Origin: Oscillospiraceae bacterium Zagget6
GTDB lineage: Bacteria; Bacillota; Clostridia; Oscillospirales; Oscillospiraceae
Direction: 5' to 3'
NCBI GenBank assembly: GCA_001941075.1
Contig: MSHH01000075.1
Location: forward strand, 24,158 to 88,157
DNA: 64,000 nt
Shown: piece after piece, positions 46,694 through 58,400 of the stretch
How the letters are laid out: every line of letters starts with the position of its first letter
How positions within the stretch are numbered: position 1 is the first letter of the stretch
The notes under the pieces: model-generated
Told to the model about the DNA's origin: nothing
The model's database searches: none
The model's input: the letters and a program-made list of their open reading frames with translations, nothing else
Program-made: the position numbers and the translations under genes

Positions 46694-47605
46694 TCACTGT
46701 CCGCCTTCCAGCCGATACTTCTGCTGGACAAACTGCACCATCTGCCGGGCGGTGCGGAACAGCTTCCGGTTGGTACGGTAGGTTAGAAAGATGTCCCGGC
46801 TGCTGGTCAGCCCCTCCAGAGGGACTTCTGCAATCCGGTCCCAGGGCAGGTGATCCACCCTGGCCAAAATCGCCACTCCCATGCCCTCCGCCACCAGGTT
46901 TGCGATGGCCGGCTCATTGTAGGCGTAATGGCACAAGTCCGGCTGAACGTTCTGCTGCCGGAGATAGTCCATGATGGGTTTGTGCATGAGGGAACGGTCA
47001 AAGTAAGTCACCATTGGCGCGCCGTTCAGCTCGCTCCCCGCCAATGGGACCCCCTCCTGCTGGTATTTTTTCTCCATCCAATGGCCCTTGGGAACAATGA
47101 GCACCAGAGGCTGGCGGAGAATGGGGATCTGGGTCAGCTCACTGTGGCCGTCGATGGCGGAGCTGAACGCCAGGTCTACGGTGTTGTTTTGCAGGGCCTG
47201 GATGATCTCTCCGGTGTCCATCTCCACGGACTTCAAATGGGCGGAGGAGGCCCGGCCCGTGGCCTGGAACGCCCGGAACAGCTGGGGCAGAAAATGCTCC
47301 GACAAAGGATTGATGTAGGCAATGGTCAGCGTATCCTCCGCCTGGTCTTTCAGGCGTTTCATCTCCCGTGTGGCGGCATCCACATCCCGGATGATCTGCC
47401 GGGCGTGGTAGAGGAACACCTCTCCCTCGGCGGTCAGAGCAATACCCCGCCCCCTTTTCTCGAATAGGGGGACTCCCAGCTCGTCCTCCAGCTTGCTCAG
47501 CGACATACTCAGGCTGGGCTGGGCGATCATCAGCTCCTTGGCGGCGCTGGCCATGTGCATCCGCTCCGCCGTTTTCTCAAAATAGATGATTTGATTCAGC
47601 GTCAT
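46694..47605 (-). CDS. LysR family transcriptional regulator
   Basis: MTLNQIIYFEKTAERMHMASAAKELMIAQPSLSMSLSKLEDELGVPLFEKRGRGIALT. Confidence 0.93.
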   Translation of the reverse strand: MTLNQIIYFEKTAERMHMASAAKELMIAQPSLSMSLSKLEDELGVPLFEKRGRGIALTAEGEVFLYHARQIIRDVDAATREMKRLKDQAEDTLTIAYINPLSEHFLPQLFRAFQATGRASSAHLKSVEMDTGEIIQALQNNTVDLAFSSAIDGHSELTQIPILRQPLVLIVPKGHWMEKKYQQEGVPLAGSELNGAPMVTYFDRSLMHKPIMDYLRQQNVQPDLCHYAYNEPAIANLVAEGMGVAILARVDHLPWDRIAEVPLEGLTSSRDIFLTYRTNRKLFRTARQMVQFVQQKYRLEGGQ

Positions 47606-47721
47606 GTTTCGTCTCTCTCCTGTTCACCACAAACCCTCTTTTACTTATATAGGATATATCAATTTTGGCTATTAGTCAAGAGTTTAAAGTGATGAAACAT
47701 ATATGCGATGAAAGGTTTTCC

Positions 47722-48003
47722 CTATCCAACGCCGGTTTTCCCCGCTTCGGGGAAGATGCAGAGCACGTATTCCCGAAACACATAATCCACGTTGGCCGGG
47801 GTCACCCCTGTATACAAGTTCGTGCCGATTTGAACGGTGGCCCCGTCCGCCTTGCAAAGCCCCAGGCAAGGGGAGGGCTTCGCCGTCACCTGTTCCGCCA
47901 AACCGTTTTCCTGAATCAACGTCTGGAACCGCTCCAGAACCTCCTCCGCCAGCTGCCGTTTACAGGCCCCATTCGACTCCATACAGACCAATACCTCAAA
48001 CAT
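47722..48003 (-). CDS. Thioredoxin-like [2Fe-2S] ferredoxin domain protein
   Basis: CMESNGACKRQ ... CLGLCKADGATVQIGTNLYTGVTPANVD. Confidence 0.75.
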   Translation of the reverse strand: MFEVLVCMESNGACKRQLAEEVLERFQTLIQENGLAEQVTAKPSPCLGLCKADGATVQIGTNLYTGVTPANVDYVFREYVLCIFPEAGKTGVG

Positions 48004-48257
48004 AACGAACCTCCTAACCTTTCATCGCGGGAACAACAGCGCCCGCAGGAGACGCAGAACGTCGTTCTGTCCTCCTTCGGGCGCAACTTTTGGGGCATCA
48101 CCGCCCCAAAGTACCTGTTTTGTTCTGAAACCTGTGCTGATTTTACCTGCTGCGGCGGCAGAATACCTCTTTTGGGAAACTTCCACAAGGCCATGGGGCA
48201 CCCCAAAGCCCCAACGCCGCTAAACTTTATTATAATAAAGTGCAGACGGAAAGTCAA
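48004..48257 (-). promoter_or_regulatory. Promoter and structured ~220-nt 5' leader of [2Fe-2S] gene
   Basis: Minus TTGACT-17-TATAAT (48252-48257/48229-48234); stems TTTGGGGC...GCCCCAAA and GCGCCCG-AGGAG-CAGAAC...GTTCTG-CTCCT-CGGGCGC. Confidence 0.55.
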
Positions 48258-48427
48258 TTACAAATTGCAGCTTTTTGGCGGATATCCTGCATAATTCACA
48301 TTTCGTACATATTTTCCCGTCACATTTCCGCAACAGAACACCTATTTTACAAAGCACACCGCCCGGAGTTCATCTCCGGGCGGCGAAACCGGTATTTAAT
48401 GTATGCTATGGCGGGACAGGAAAAGAA

Positions 48428-48928
48428 TCACTGATACTTCTTCATCCGCTCCAAAATCTCGTTGACCGTGACCTCCGGAGTGGCGAAGTTGGTGATGACC
48501 TCGTCGGCGGCACCGAAATAATAGGGCTTCCTGGCCTCGAAGCGGTCGATGAAATCCTGCTTGCCGTTCTGAGCCAGGGGGCGGTCGGCCAGGTCCTCTC
48601 CGTCGAAAATCTCGTCCACCGGGCGGTTGAGCAGGAACACCACACCGTTGTTGCGCAGGGCCTTGACGTTCTCCTCCCGCAAAATCATGCCGCCGCCAGT
48701 GGCGATGATGAGGTCGTCCATGCGCTCCAGTTCGTGGCACAGGGCGGTCTCCAGGTCCCGGTAATAGCCCTCGCCGTCGGTGGCGAAAATCTCCGAGGTG
48801 GTGCGGTTCTCCCGGGTCTGGATAGTCACGTCGGCGTCCACCAGAGTGCGTCCGAGTTTTTCGCTGAGCAGCAGGCCACAGGTGGTCTTTCCGCTGCCCA
48901 TCATGCCAATGAGTACAATGTTTTTCAT
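48428..48928 (-). CDS. aroK: Shikimate kinase
   Basis: MKNIVLIGMMGSGKTTCGLLLSEKLGRTLVDADVTIQ; ATGGGMILREEN; LADRPLAQ. Confidence 0.92.
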   Translation of the reverse strand: MKNIVLIGMMGSGKTTCGLLLSEKLGRTLVDADVTIQTRENRTTSEIFATDGEGYYRDLETALCHELERMDDLIIATGGGMILREENVKALRNNGVVFLLNRPVDEIFDGEDLADRPLAQNGKQDFIDRFEARKPYYFGAADEVITNFATPEVTVNEILERMKKYQ

Positions 48929-49020
48929 AGGGGTCTCTCTCCATTTCTCAGGCGGCAACGTACCGCCAAAACAGTCTTGGTTTCACACTTTAACGCGGTG
49001 TGGTGCGAAATTGCGCGGAT

Positions 49021-49089
49021 AAAAAAACAGCTGTCAACCATCTCTTGTGACAGCGGGATTATTATATATGAAATATCCCGTTTTGTCAA
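49021..49089 (-). promoter_or_regulatory. aroK-side promoter immediately followed by terminator-like hairpin
   Basis: Minus TTGACA-17-TATAAT; then GCTGTCAcaagagatggtTGACAGC-TG-TTTTTTT within ~45 nt. Confidence 0.6.
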
Positions 49090-49287
49090 CACAGCCTGCG
49101 GACTTTTGGAAAAGAAACGAGGGATAGAGAGAAAAAGAGGATGATTTTACCGCGATTTTTCAAAACTGTCCAAAATCCTATTGAAAATTCCGGCGGAGAC
49201 TGGTAAAATAACAAAAGAACACTCTGCGTTATCTTCTGTTTGCAGGTCGTCTTTCCCTGAACCCGTTACAACGAAAGGAGCTTTCCT

Positions 49288-51294
49288 ATGTACCGTATTC
49301 TCGAACTGAACCCCCAGCTGCAACCCTTTGAAGGGGACATTCAGCTGCGGATGGACAACTATTATCGCAAGAAAGACCAGCTTGTGGGCGATGGCCGCAC
49401 CCTGAATGAGTTCTCCAACGCCTATCTGTACTTCGGCTTCCACCACGTAGAGGACGGCTGGGTCTACCGGGAGTGGGCGCCCGGCGCGGATCAGCTCTAT
49501 CTGGAGGGCGATTTCAACGACTGGAACAAGACCAGCCACCCTCTGGAGAAGATCGACCCCTACTTTGGCACCTGGGAGATCAAGCTGCCGGAGGAGGCCC
49601 TCCACAACGCCAGCATGGTGAAAACCGTGGTAAAAAACGGCGACGCCCTCACCGAACACATCCCCCTCTACGCCCGGCGGGTGGTACAGGACGAGGCCAC
49701 CCTGCAATGGTGCTGCGAGGTCTGGGACGACCGGAAGCAGTTCCCCTGGACGGACTACGGGTTCCATCTGGACGCGCCCCTTTATATCTACGAGGCCCAC
49801 GTGGGCATGGCCCAGGAGGAGGAGCGGGTCGGCACCTACCGGGAGTTTGCGGACAAGACCCTGCCCCGCATCAAAAAGGCGGGCTATAACACCATCCAGC
49901 TGATGGCCATTATGGAGCACCCCTATTACGGCTCCTTCGGCTACCAGGTGTCCAACTTTTACGCCGCCTCCAGCTGGTTCGGCGTGCCGGAGGATTTGAA
50001 ATACCTGGTCAACAAGGCCCACTCCATGGGCCTGCGGGTGCTGCTGGATGTGGTCCACTCCCACGCCGTCAAGAACACCGCCGAGGGCATCAACCTCTTT
50101 GACGGCACCACCGAGCAGTTTTTCCACTCCGGCGAGCGGGGGGAGCATCCCGCCTGGGGGACCAAGTGCTTCAACTATGACCGCAACGAGGTGCTGCACT
50201 TCCTGCTGTCCAACCTGAAATTCTGGATGACGGAGTACCACTTCGACGGCTTCCGGTTCGACGGCGTCACCTCCATGCTCTACCTGGACCACGGCCTGGG
50301 CACCGACTTCAACTCCAACGACAAGTACTTCTCCATGAACACCGACACCCAGGCCATCACCTACCTCCAGCTGGCCAACGAGCTGATCCGGCAGGTGAAC
50401 CCCTACGCCGTCACCATCGCGGAGGATATGTCCGGTATGCCGGGGATGTGCCTGCCCATCCAGGACGGCGGACTTGGCTTCGACTACCGGCTGGGCATGG
50501 GCCTGCCGGATATGTGGATCAAGCTGGTGAAGGAGCAGTCCGACGACGCCTGGGACCTCCAGCAAATTTGGGGCTCCATGTGCCTGCGCCGCCCCGGTGA
50601 AAAGACCATCGCCTATGTGGAGAGCCACGACCAGGCTCTGGTGGGCGACAAGACCATGATCTTCCGGCTGGCGGACGCCGCCATGTACACCGACATGAAC
50701 AAGGACTGCCACACCCTGGTCATTGACCGGGCCATCGCCCTGCACAAGATGATCCGTCTGCTGACCATCGGCGGCGGCGGCGAGGGCTATCTGAACTTCA
50801 TGGGCAACGAGTTCGGCCACCCCGAGTGGATCGACTTCCCCCGGGAGGGCAACGGCTGGAGCTTCAAGTATTGCCGCCGCCAGTGGAGCCTGCTGGACAA
50901 CGGATTTTTGAAGTACCAGTGGCTGGGCGACTTTGACCGTGACATGGTCGCCGTCGCCAAGCGCTACCGCATCTTCGACCAGGGCATGGCCGACCTGAAA
51001 ACGGTCAACACAGCCGACCACGTGCTGGCGTTCGAGCGCAACAACCTGCTGTTCGTGTTCAACTTCCATCCCACCCAGTCTTTCACCGACTATATGATCC
51101 CCGTGTCCCAGCCCTACGACTACGAGGTGGTCCTTTGCAGTGACGACTGGAAATACGGCGGCCAGGGCCGCATCTACCACGAACGCTATTCCTCCCTCGT
51201 TCCCGGCGTGGGGGGCAGCAACCTGAAGCTGTACCTGCCCAGCCGTACCGCCGTGGTGCTGCGGCCTGTGCCTCAGCAGGAACCGGTGAACTGA
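49288..51294 (+). CDS. glgB: GH13 family 1,4-alpha-glucan branching enzyme-like protein
   Basis: YREWAPGADQLYLEGDFNDWNKTSHPLEK, LDVVHSHAVKN, FDGFRFDGVTSMLY, FMGNEFGHPEWIDFPR. Confidence 0.9.
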   Translation: MYRILELNPQLQPFEGDIQLRMDNYYRKKDQLVGDGRTLNEFSNAYLYFGFHHVEDGWVYREWAPGADQLYLEGDFNDWNKTSHPLEKIDPYFGTWEIKLPEEALHNASMVKTVVKNGDALTEHIPLYARRVVQDEATLQWCCEVWDDRKQFPWTDYGFHLDAPLYIYEAHVGMAQEEERVGTYREFADKTLPRIKKAGYNTIQLMAIMEHPYYGSFGYQVSNFYAASSWFGVPEDLKYLVNKAHSMGLRVLLDVVHSHAVKNTAEGINLFDGTTEQFFHSGERGEHPAWGTKCFNYDRNEVLHFLLSNLKFWMTEYHFDGFRFDGVTSMLYLDHGLGTDFNSNDKYFSMNTDTQAITYLQLANELIRQVNPYAVTIAEDMSGMPGMCLPIQDGGLGFDYRLGMGLPDMWIKLVKEQSDDAWDLQQIWGSMCLRRPGEKTIAYVESHDQALVGDKTMIFRLADAAMYTDMNKDCHTLVIDRAIALHKMIRLLTIGGGGEGYLNFMGNEFGHPEWIDFPREGNGWSFKYCRRQWSLLDNGFLKYQWLGDFDRDMVAVAKRYRIFDQGMADLKTVNTADHVLAFERNNLLFVFNFHPTQSFTDYMIPVSQPYDYEVVLCSDDWKYGGQGRIYHERYSSLVPGVGGSNLKLYLPSRTAVVLRPVPQQEPVN

Positions 51295-51413
51295 GAAGTG
51301 AGCTAGTATGACCCAGCGCCGGAGGCGAATCCCTCTCCTCCGGCGCTTTTTTTGAAAAAACGAAAATTTGCTCTTGACATTTCCGCGTTTTGTGGTAAAC
51401 TATACTTCGTTGC

Positions 51414-51489
51414 GCGGGAGTAGCTCATCTGGTAGAGCGCCACCTTGCCAAGGTGGAGGTAGCGAGTTCGAGCCTCGTCTTCCGCTCCA
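51414..51489 (+). tRNA. tRNA-Gly (anticodon GCC)
   Basis: GCGGGAG/CTTCCGC acceptor stem, CCACC-TTGCCAA-GGTGG anticodon arm, CGAGTTCGAGCCTCG T-arm, CCA encoded. Confidence 0.95.
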
Positions 51490-51950
51490 ATCGAAAGGCC
51501 CACTTTGTTGGGCCTTTTTCTTTTGCCCGGTGGATGTAATCGAACTCGTTACCTCCACCCAAAATCCGCCGGCAGGCGGATTTTTGCAATCAGAGGTTCC
51601 CGGTTCCCGGAAAAGGCGCAAGACTTTTCCGGGACAGGGTTGCGAGTTCCGAGCCTCGTCTCCCGCTCCAATCGAAAGGCCCACTTTGTTGGGCCTTTTT
51701 CTTTTGCCCGGTGGATGTAATCGAACTCGATACCTCCACCCAAAATCCGCCGGTAGGCGGATTTTTGCAATCAGAGGTTCCCGGTTCCCGGAAAAGGCGC
51801 AAGACTTTTCCGGGACAGGGTTGCGAGTTCCGAGCCTCGTCTTCCGCTCCAATCGAAAGGCCCACTTTGTTGGGCCTTTTTCTTTTGCCCGGTGGATGTA
51901 ATCGAACTCGTTACCTCCACCAAAATCCGCCGGTAGGCGGATTTTTTTCT
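51465..51950. repeat. 181-bp tandem repeat (~2.6 units) carrying tRNA-Gly 3'-end copies and terminators
   Basis: CTCCA at 51489, 51670 and 51851 gives exact 181-bp period; each unit has GGCCCACTTTGTTGGGCCTTTTT; AAAATCCGCC..GGCGGATTTTT hairpins also recur. Confidence 0.92.
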
Positions 51951-52443
51951 ATCTGGTTATTCCTTTGTACTAGCCTGTCTGTACTCCCGGCACAAACCCC
52001 TCCACCATGCTAACGCATGGTCCCCCTCCCCTTTTGCGACTCGCATGGCCTAAAGGCCATCGCTCCCTGCATTTGCGCTAAAAAGGAATTGGCCATTCGG
52101 CCAGCGCTTCACAGGGGCGGCAAGAGGGGCGGTCAGTGAACGAAACGTTCTTCCTTGTGGGGAACTGATACGATACCAGACAAAAGTGCTGCGTATAGGG
52201 GATAACCAGCTTTTTCTATTCCGCCTCTCCCCTCCCCTGCCTCCCCGAAATCCGCACCGTCAAAACGCACAAAAAAACTGCAAAATCCCCTTTTATTTTT
52301 GAATCCGCTAACCGTTTACGCAGGATTTTGACCGTTCGCGCAAAACCTATTGACCTTTTCCCTGAAAAAATGTTAAATTGCTTTTATGTTGAAATTAACC
52401 AAGGGGCTTTGCCCCACCCGTTCCATTCAAAGGAGGAATAGAA

Positions 52444-55400
52444 ATGTTGAAACGAACAGCGCGTCGGCTTCTGGCGTGGAGCGTAGTTTTCGCCATGCTG
52501 TTCAGCCTGACGGTCCAGCCCGCTGCGGCGGCGGACACGTCCGGCGACAGCAGCGCCGCAGCCTACAGCGTCCAGGCGGACGAGGACGCGGCGGACGAGA
52601 GCACCGAAGCGGAACCCGCTGAGGAAGAGGCGGAAACCGACCCCGCAGACGCGGACAGCGGCGAGGCCAACGAGAGCGCGGATGAATCTGCGGAAGAACC
52701 CGCCGACGAGAGCGGCGAAGAGGCCACACTCACCGTCAGCGCAGCGGCGGCCACCGTCTCCGAAGAGGAAGAAGAAGCCGAAACCACCGTGACGGCCAGC
52801 GCCTACGACGAACCCGCCACGGACAGCGACGGCGTCTATCAGATCTCCACCGCAAGCGAGCTGTTCTGGTTCGCGGAGCTGGTCAACAGCGGCACCGCCG
52901 ACGCTGACGCGGTCCTGACGGCGGACATCGACCTGGAGAGCGAAGAGTGGACGCCCATCGGCGACTACGATTCCGATGCCAGCCTGACCTACACCGGCAC
53001 CTTTGACGGCGGTGGGTTCACCGTTTCCGGGCTTTATATCGTCGTCGGCGCGAACTTAAGCAACTATGGTGGTCTGTTTGGGTACGTTGGCGACGGTGGC
53101 ACGGTGCAAAACCTCACTGTGGAAGGCAGCGTCACAGCCGTACGGTATGCGGCCGGCATTGCTGGCTATGTCAGCAGTGAAGGTGCGGTCAACAACTGCA
53201 CCAATAAGGCCAGCGTTACCGGCAACACCGGTTATGCGGGCGGCGTGGTCGGCTACTGCGAGGGCAACATTACCAGCTGTACCAACAGCGGCACGGTCAA
53301 AGGTTCTGATTATGTAGGCGGCGTAGTCGGCTATAGTGAAGGCGAGATGACCGACTGCGAAAACAGCGGTGGGGTCACTGGCTACAACTATTATGTAGGC
53401 GGCGTGGTTGGCTACTGCACTGCCGCAGTTTCTGACAGCAGCAACAGCGGCACAGTCAAAGGCGCTGTAGATGTAGGCGGTGTGGTCGGCTACTGCACCG
53501 GCGCAGGCGCGCTCACCAACTGCACCAACAGCGGCACGGTCACCGGTCAAGGGAACAATACAGGCGGTGTGGTCGGCTACTGCGATGGCGACATTTCCAA
53601 CTGTACCAACTGCGACAGCGGCACGGTTTCTAGTTCTCAGTACGTAGGCGGCGTAGTTGCCTATGCAACTGGCACGGTCTCAGACTGCTCCAACAGCGCT
53701 ACAGTCAGTGGCATCCAGTATGTGGGCGGTATCGTCGGTCTGATTGAAGCCGAGCTTTCTGACTGCGAAAACACCGGTGAAATCACTGCCAGTGGCTCTA
53801 ATGTGGGCGGCATAGCCGGGAAAACCAACAGCGAGATTTCCAACTGCACTAACAGCGGCGCGGTCACCGGCGCGGACCAAGTCGGTGGTGTGGTCGGTAA
53901 CAGTACCAGCGCTGTGACTGCCTGCACCAACGAGGGCGACGTGACCATCACCGGTTCCGGCAGCAGTTACTACGCGGGCGGCGTGGCCGGTTATATCGAC
54001 GGCGGCACTGTGACCGACTGTATCAACAATGGCGATGTGTCTGTCACCAGCAGCGCTTATGCGGGCGGCGTGGTCGGTTACAACACTGGCACGCTCATCG
54101 ACTGCACCAACAGCGGCACCGTCACCGGTCAAGGGAACTATGCGGGCGGCGTGGTCGGTTCCAATACCGGCAGCGTCTCCGGTTGCTCGAACTCTGGAGC
54201 GGTCAGCAACAGCAGCTCCCCTGTGGGCGGTGTGATTGGTTACAACACCGGCAGCGTCTCAGGCTGCTCGAACTCTGAAACGGTCACCGGCAGCAGTTTA
54301 GCGGGCGGCGTGGTTTGCCTTAACAGTAACAGTGGCACTGTCACCAACTGCTACAACACTGGCAGCATCTCCGGCAATTCCGCGCCTACGGGCGGCGTGG
54401 TCGGCAACGGCGGCACCATCACCAACTGCTACAACACCGGCAGCGTCTCCGGCACTGTCGCGGCCATTACGGGCGGTGTGGCTGGCGGTGGCACTGTTAC
54501 CAACTGCTACTACCTGGAAGGCACTTCCCAAAACAGCTACGGCACCAGCGTGACCGCCGACCAGCTGGCCAGCGGCGAGGTGGCCTATCTGCTCAACGAG
54601 AGCGTCTCCGGCGGCGACACCTGGTTCCAGAACCTGGACAACGGCAAGACCGTGGACGCTTCCCCCGTGCTGGACAGCACCCACGGCGCGGTGTACTATG
54701 GCTATACCTGCACTTCCACGACGGCCGGTTACAGCAACAGCCAGCTCTACGACACTACGGGGCACACCTATGACGACAACGGCTTCTGTACCAAGTGCGG
54801 CGCGTATGAACCTGCCGAGCAGAACAGCGACGGCTATTATGAAATCGACAACGCGGGCAAGCTGTTCTGGTTCGCGGCGCTGGTCAACGGCGACACCACC
54901 CAGGAGGATGTCACGGAGGCTGTGTCCGGCGCGAACGCCGTTTTGACGGCGGACATCGACCTGAGCGTCACCACCGACACCCACACCAGCACGAAATGGA
55001 CGCCCATTGGTAACTACAGCAGCAACAGCATCAGTTACACCGGCACCTTTGACGGCAGGGGCTACACCATTTCCGGACTGTACATCAACAACTCCAGCAG
55101 GTTTCAGGGCCTGTTTGGGTACGTCAGCAGCGGCGGCAGGGTGCAAAACGTCACCGTCAGCGGCAGAGTTTCCGGCACCAACAATGTAGGCGGCGTGGTC
55201 GGCTATAATGACTCTGGCACCGTCACTGGCTGCACAAGCAACGCCACGGTCACCAGCAGCAGCTTCTTTACGGGCGGCGTGGTCGGCAACAACTACGGCT
55301 CCATCACTAACTGCTACAGCACAGGCAGAGTCACCGGCGGCGGCAACAGTGCGGGCGGCGTGGCCGGTTACAACGGCGACACCGGCACCATCACCAACTG

Positions 55401-58400
55401 CTATAACACCGGTGCGGTCAGCAGCAGCAAAACCTATGCAGGCGGCGTGGCCGCTGCCAACAGCGGCACCATCGCCAACTGCTACAGCACAGGCGCGGTC
55501 AGCGGCAGCTCCTATGTGGGCGGCCTGCTTGGAAATAGTTACTCCGGCACCATCACCAACTGCTACTATCTGGACACCGTGGGCAGCGACAGTTATGCCA
55601 CCGCCAAGACTGCCGACGAGTTTGCCAGCGGCGAGGTGGCCTACCTGCTCAACGAGAGCGTCTCCGGCGGCGCCACCTGGTTCCAGACCATCGGCACAGA
55701 TGAAACCCCCGTGCTGGACAGCAGCCACGGCATGGTGTACTATGGCTATACCTGCACTTCCACGACGGCCGGTTACAGCAACAGCCAGCTCTACGACACT
55801 ACGGGGCACACCTATGACGACAACGGCTTCTGTACCAAGTGCGGTGCGTATGAACCCGCCGAGCTGAACAGCGATGGGTATTACGAAATCGACAACACGG
55901 GCAAGCTGTTCTGGTTCGCGGCGCTGGTCAACGGCGACACCACCCAGGAGAATGTCACGGAGGCGGTTTCCGGCGCGAACGCCATTTTGACCGCAGACAT
56001 CGACCTGAGCGGCAGAGAGTGGACGCCCATCGGGGACGGACAGTCGTACAGCAACAGCACTGATAATAGGCCGATGTATACCGGCACCTTTGACGGCGAC
56101 GGCTACACCATCTCCGGCCTGACCATCAGCAACGAACTGGTCGGTCAGGGCCTGTTCGGATTCATGAAAGGCGGCACCGTCAAGAATCTGACCCTTGCGG
56201 AAGTGAACGTGGAGGCCGGAAGCTACAGCGGCGCTGTGGTGGGCACCATTTATGGGGGCAGCATCAGCAACGTGGCCGTTATCAGCGGCAGCGTCACCAC
56301 GACCGGCGACCGCGCAGGCGGCCTTGCGGGTCGGGTGCGCACCTACTGCACGGTCAGCGGCTGTTACAACGCCGCCACCGTCACCGCAGGCGGAAGCTAT
56401 GCGGGCGGCATCTGCGGCGATCTCTGGAACGGCGGCACCATCACCAACTGCTACAACATCGGAACGGTCAGCGGCAGCTACAGCGTGGGCGGCATCACCG
56501 GGCTGATTTACAACGGCAGCGCGGCTATCACCAACTGCTACAGCATGGGGACCCTGTCCTCCAGCGGCACCGTGGGCGGCATTGTCGGCGAAGTGAGCGG
56601 CACCCACACCATCTCCAATAACTACTACCTGGACACCACCGCCGACACCGGCATTGCCTCCGGCGACGGTGAAGCCACCGCCAAGACCGCCAACGAGTTC
56701 GCCAGCGGCGAGGTGGCCTGGCTGCTCCAGAGCAGCCAGAACGAGCAGGTTTGGGGCCAGGCCCTGACCGGCGACGCCGAAGCGTACCCCGTCCTCACCG
56801 ACGAGGCCGCCAAGCTGGTGGTCAAGCTGGACTTCTACCTGGTGGAGGACAGCGAGGTCAGCGCAACGGCGTTCGACACCCGTTACACCAACTACGAGGC
56901 GACCCTGGCCAGCTACCCCAGCAGCGATGAGACCACCTACGTCTTCTACACTGCTGAGACTTGCGCGGACGAGGACGAAATCGACACCGCAGCGTACACC
57001 TACAGCGCGGACTGCAAGGTTTATGTGGCGACCAAGGCCGAGACCTTTACCGTCTGGTACGGCGAAACGGAGATCACCCTTGACGCGGACGAAACCTACG
57101 ACCTGACCCAGGCGTATGACGATGAATTGGGCTACGGCGTGCCGGAGGGCTACCTGTATGGCGGCACCTTTACGGACGAGGACTTTGCAGAGGTCATCGA
57201 CCCGGACACCTGCGGCAGCGGCGTGGAGTTCACCCCGGAGGCCGGGGAGACGTATTACGTCAAGCTGGTGGACGACAGCTACTTTATGCTCAAGTGCCTG
57301 CTGGCCTATGAGGGATATGTGCCGACCAACCTTTGGCTGGTGACGAATATCGACTCGAACGCCTACTGCGGGTACGGCTTTAACCTGATTTACGGCGAGG
57401 ACGACGAGGATGTCGTGGACATCGCTTCGGAGGATGCGGCCAAGCAGCTGTATCAGGAGCTGGAACTCAACGGCAAGGTGTATACCGGCACCGTGGACAT
57501 CTCCAACTTCACCGGCTTCTCCAGCGCCGACTACGATGAATCGGATGAGACGACGAACCTTGTCGGGTATTATGACCTGAGCGACAGCATGTCCGACCTG
57601 CTGGAAATGGGAGAGTTCACCGTGGTCCCGTTCTTCGTCACGCAGGACGGGGTCAAGGTCACCGGCGCGGTTGAGCGGACCATTAGCCTGACCGACACGG
57701 CGTCCTCGGTCAGCAAGATGTACAGCGTGAGCGACAAAACGGTTGCGTCTACCACGGAGGAATACGACGGAGAGGTGGACGACGAGGCGGCTGCCATTAT
57801 GCTGACTTCTTACCTCAACGTTTCTGCCACCGCGCTGATCACCAACATCGACGACGGCGAGGAACCCGCCACCTACACCATCACCAAGTACGACGGAGAC
57901 GCCGTCACCACCCAGGAGGTGGAGGAAGGGGCCACGGACGTGACCGTGGAGTACACCGATAAGGACGGCTATCTGTTCGCGGGCTGGTTCACGGATGAGG
58001 ACTACACCACGGCGGCTGATTTCAGCGAGATCACCGGCGATATGACGGTGTACGCCAAGTACGTGTCGGCGGATTATCTCCAGGTCAAGGCTTCCACCGT
58101 GTCCAGCAAGGGCGTGGTGAAGTCCATCCGCATGATCTCCGCCACGGACAGCAAGAATTACGCCGAGGTGGGCTTCGTGTACCAGTACGGGGACGTGGAA
58201 AGCTCCGTTGAGGTGACGAAATACTCCACCTCCATCAGCGGCAAGACCGCCAAAACCCTTTACGGCGGCAGCGTCGTGGCCGGTTCCAAGCTGATTTACG
58301 CTGATTTGAGCGTCTCCGGCATGGAGGCGGGAACGGCGGTCACCATCACCCCCTACTGGGTGACTCTGGACGGAACCACCGTCTATGGCACCGAGCGCAC

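Noticed and set aside
51465-51950. CRISPR array or extra tRNA genes
   Set aside because: 181-bp units are too long for CRISPR and contain only the 3' half of the tRNA; only one full cloverleaf at 51414-51489
52986-56600. CRISPR-like periodicity
   Set aside because: Repeats are degenerate protein-coding GLUG modules inside one long ORF; there are no constant repeats with unique spacers
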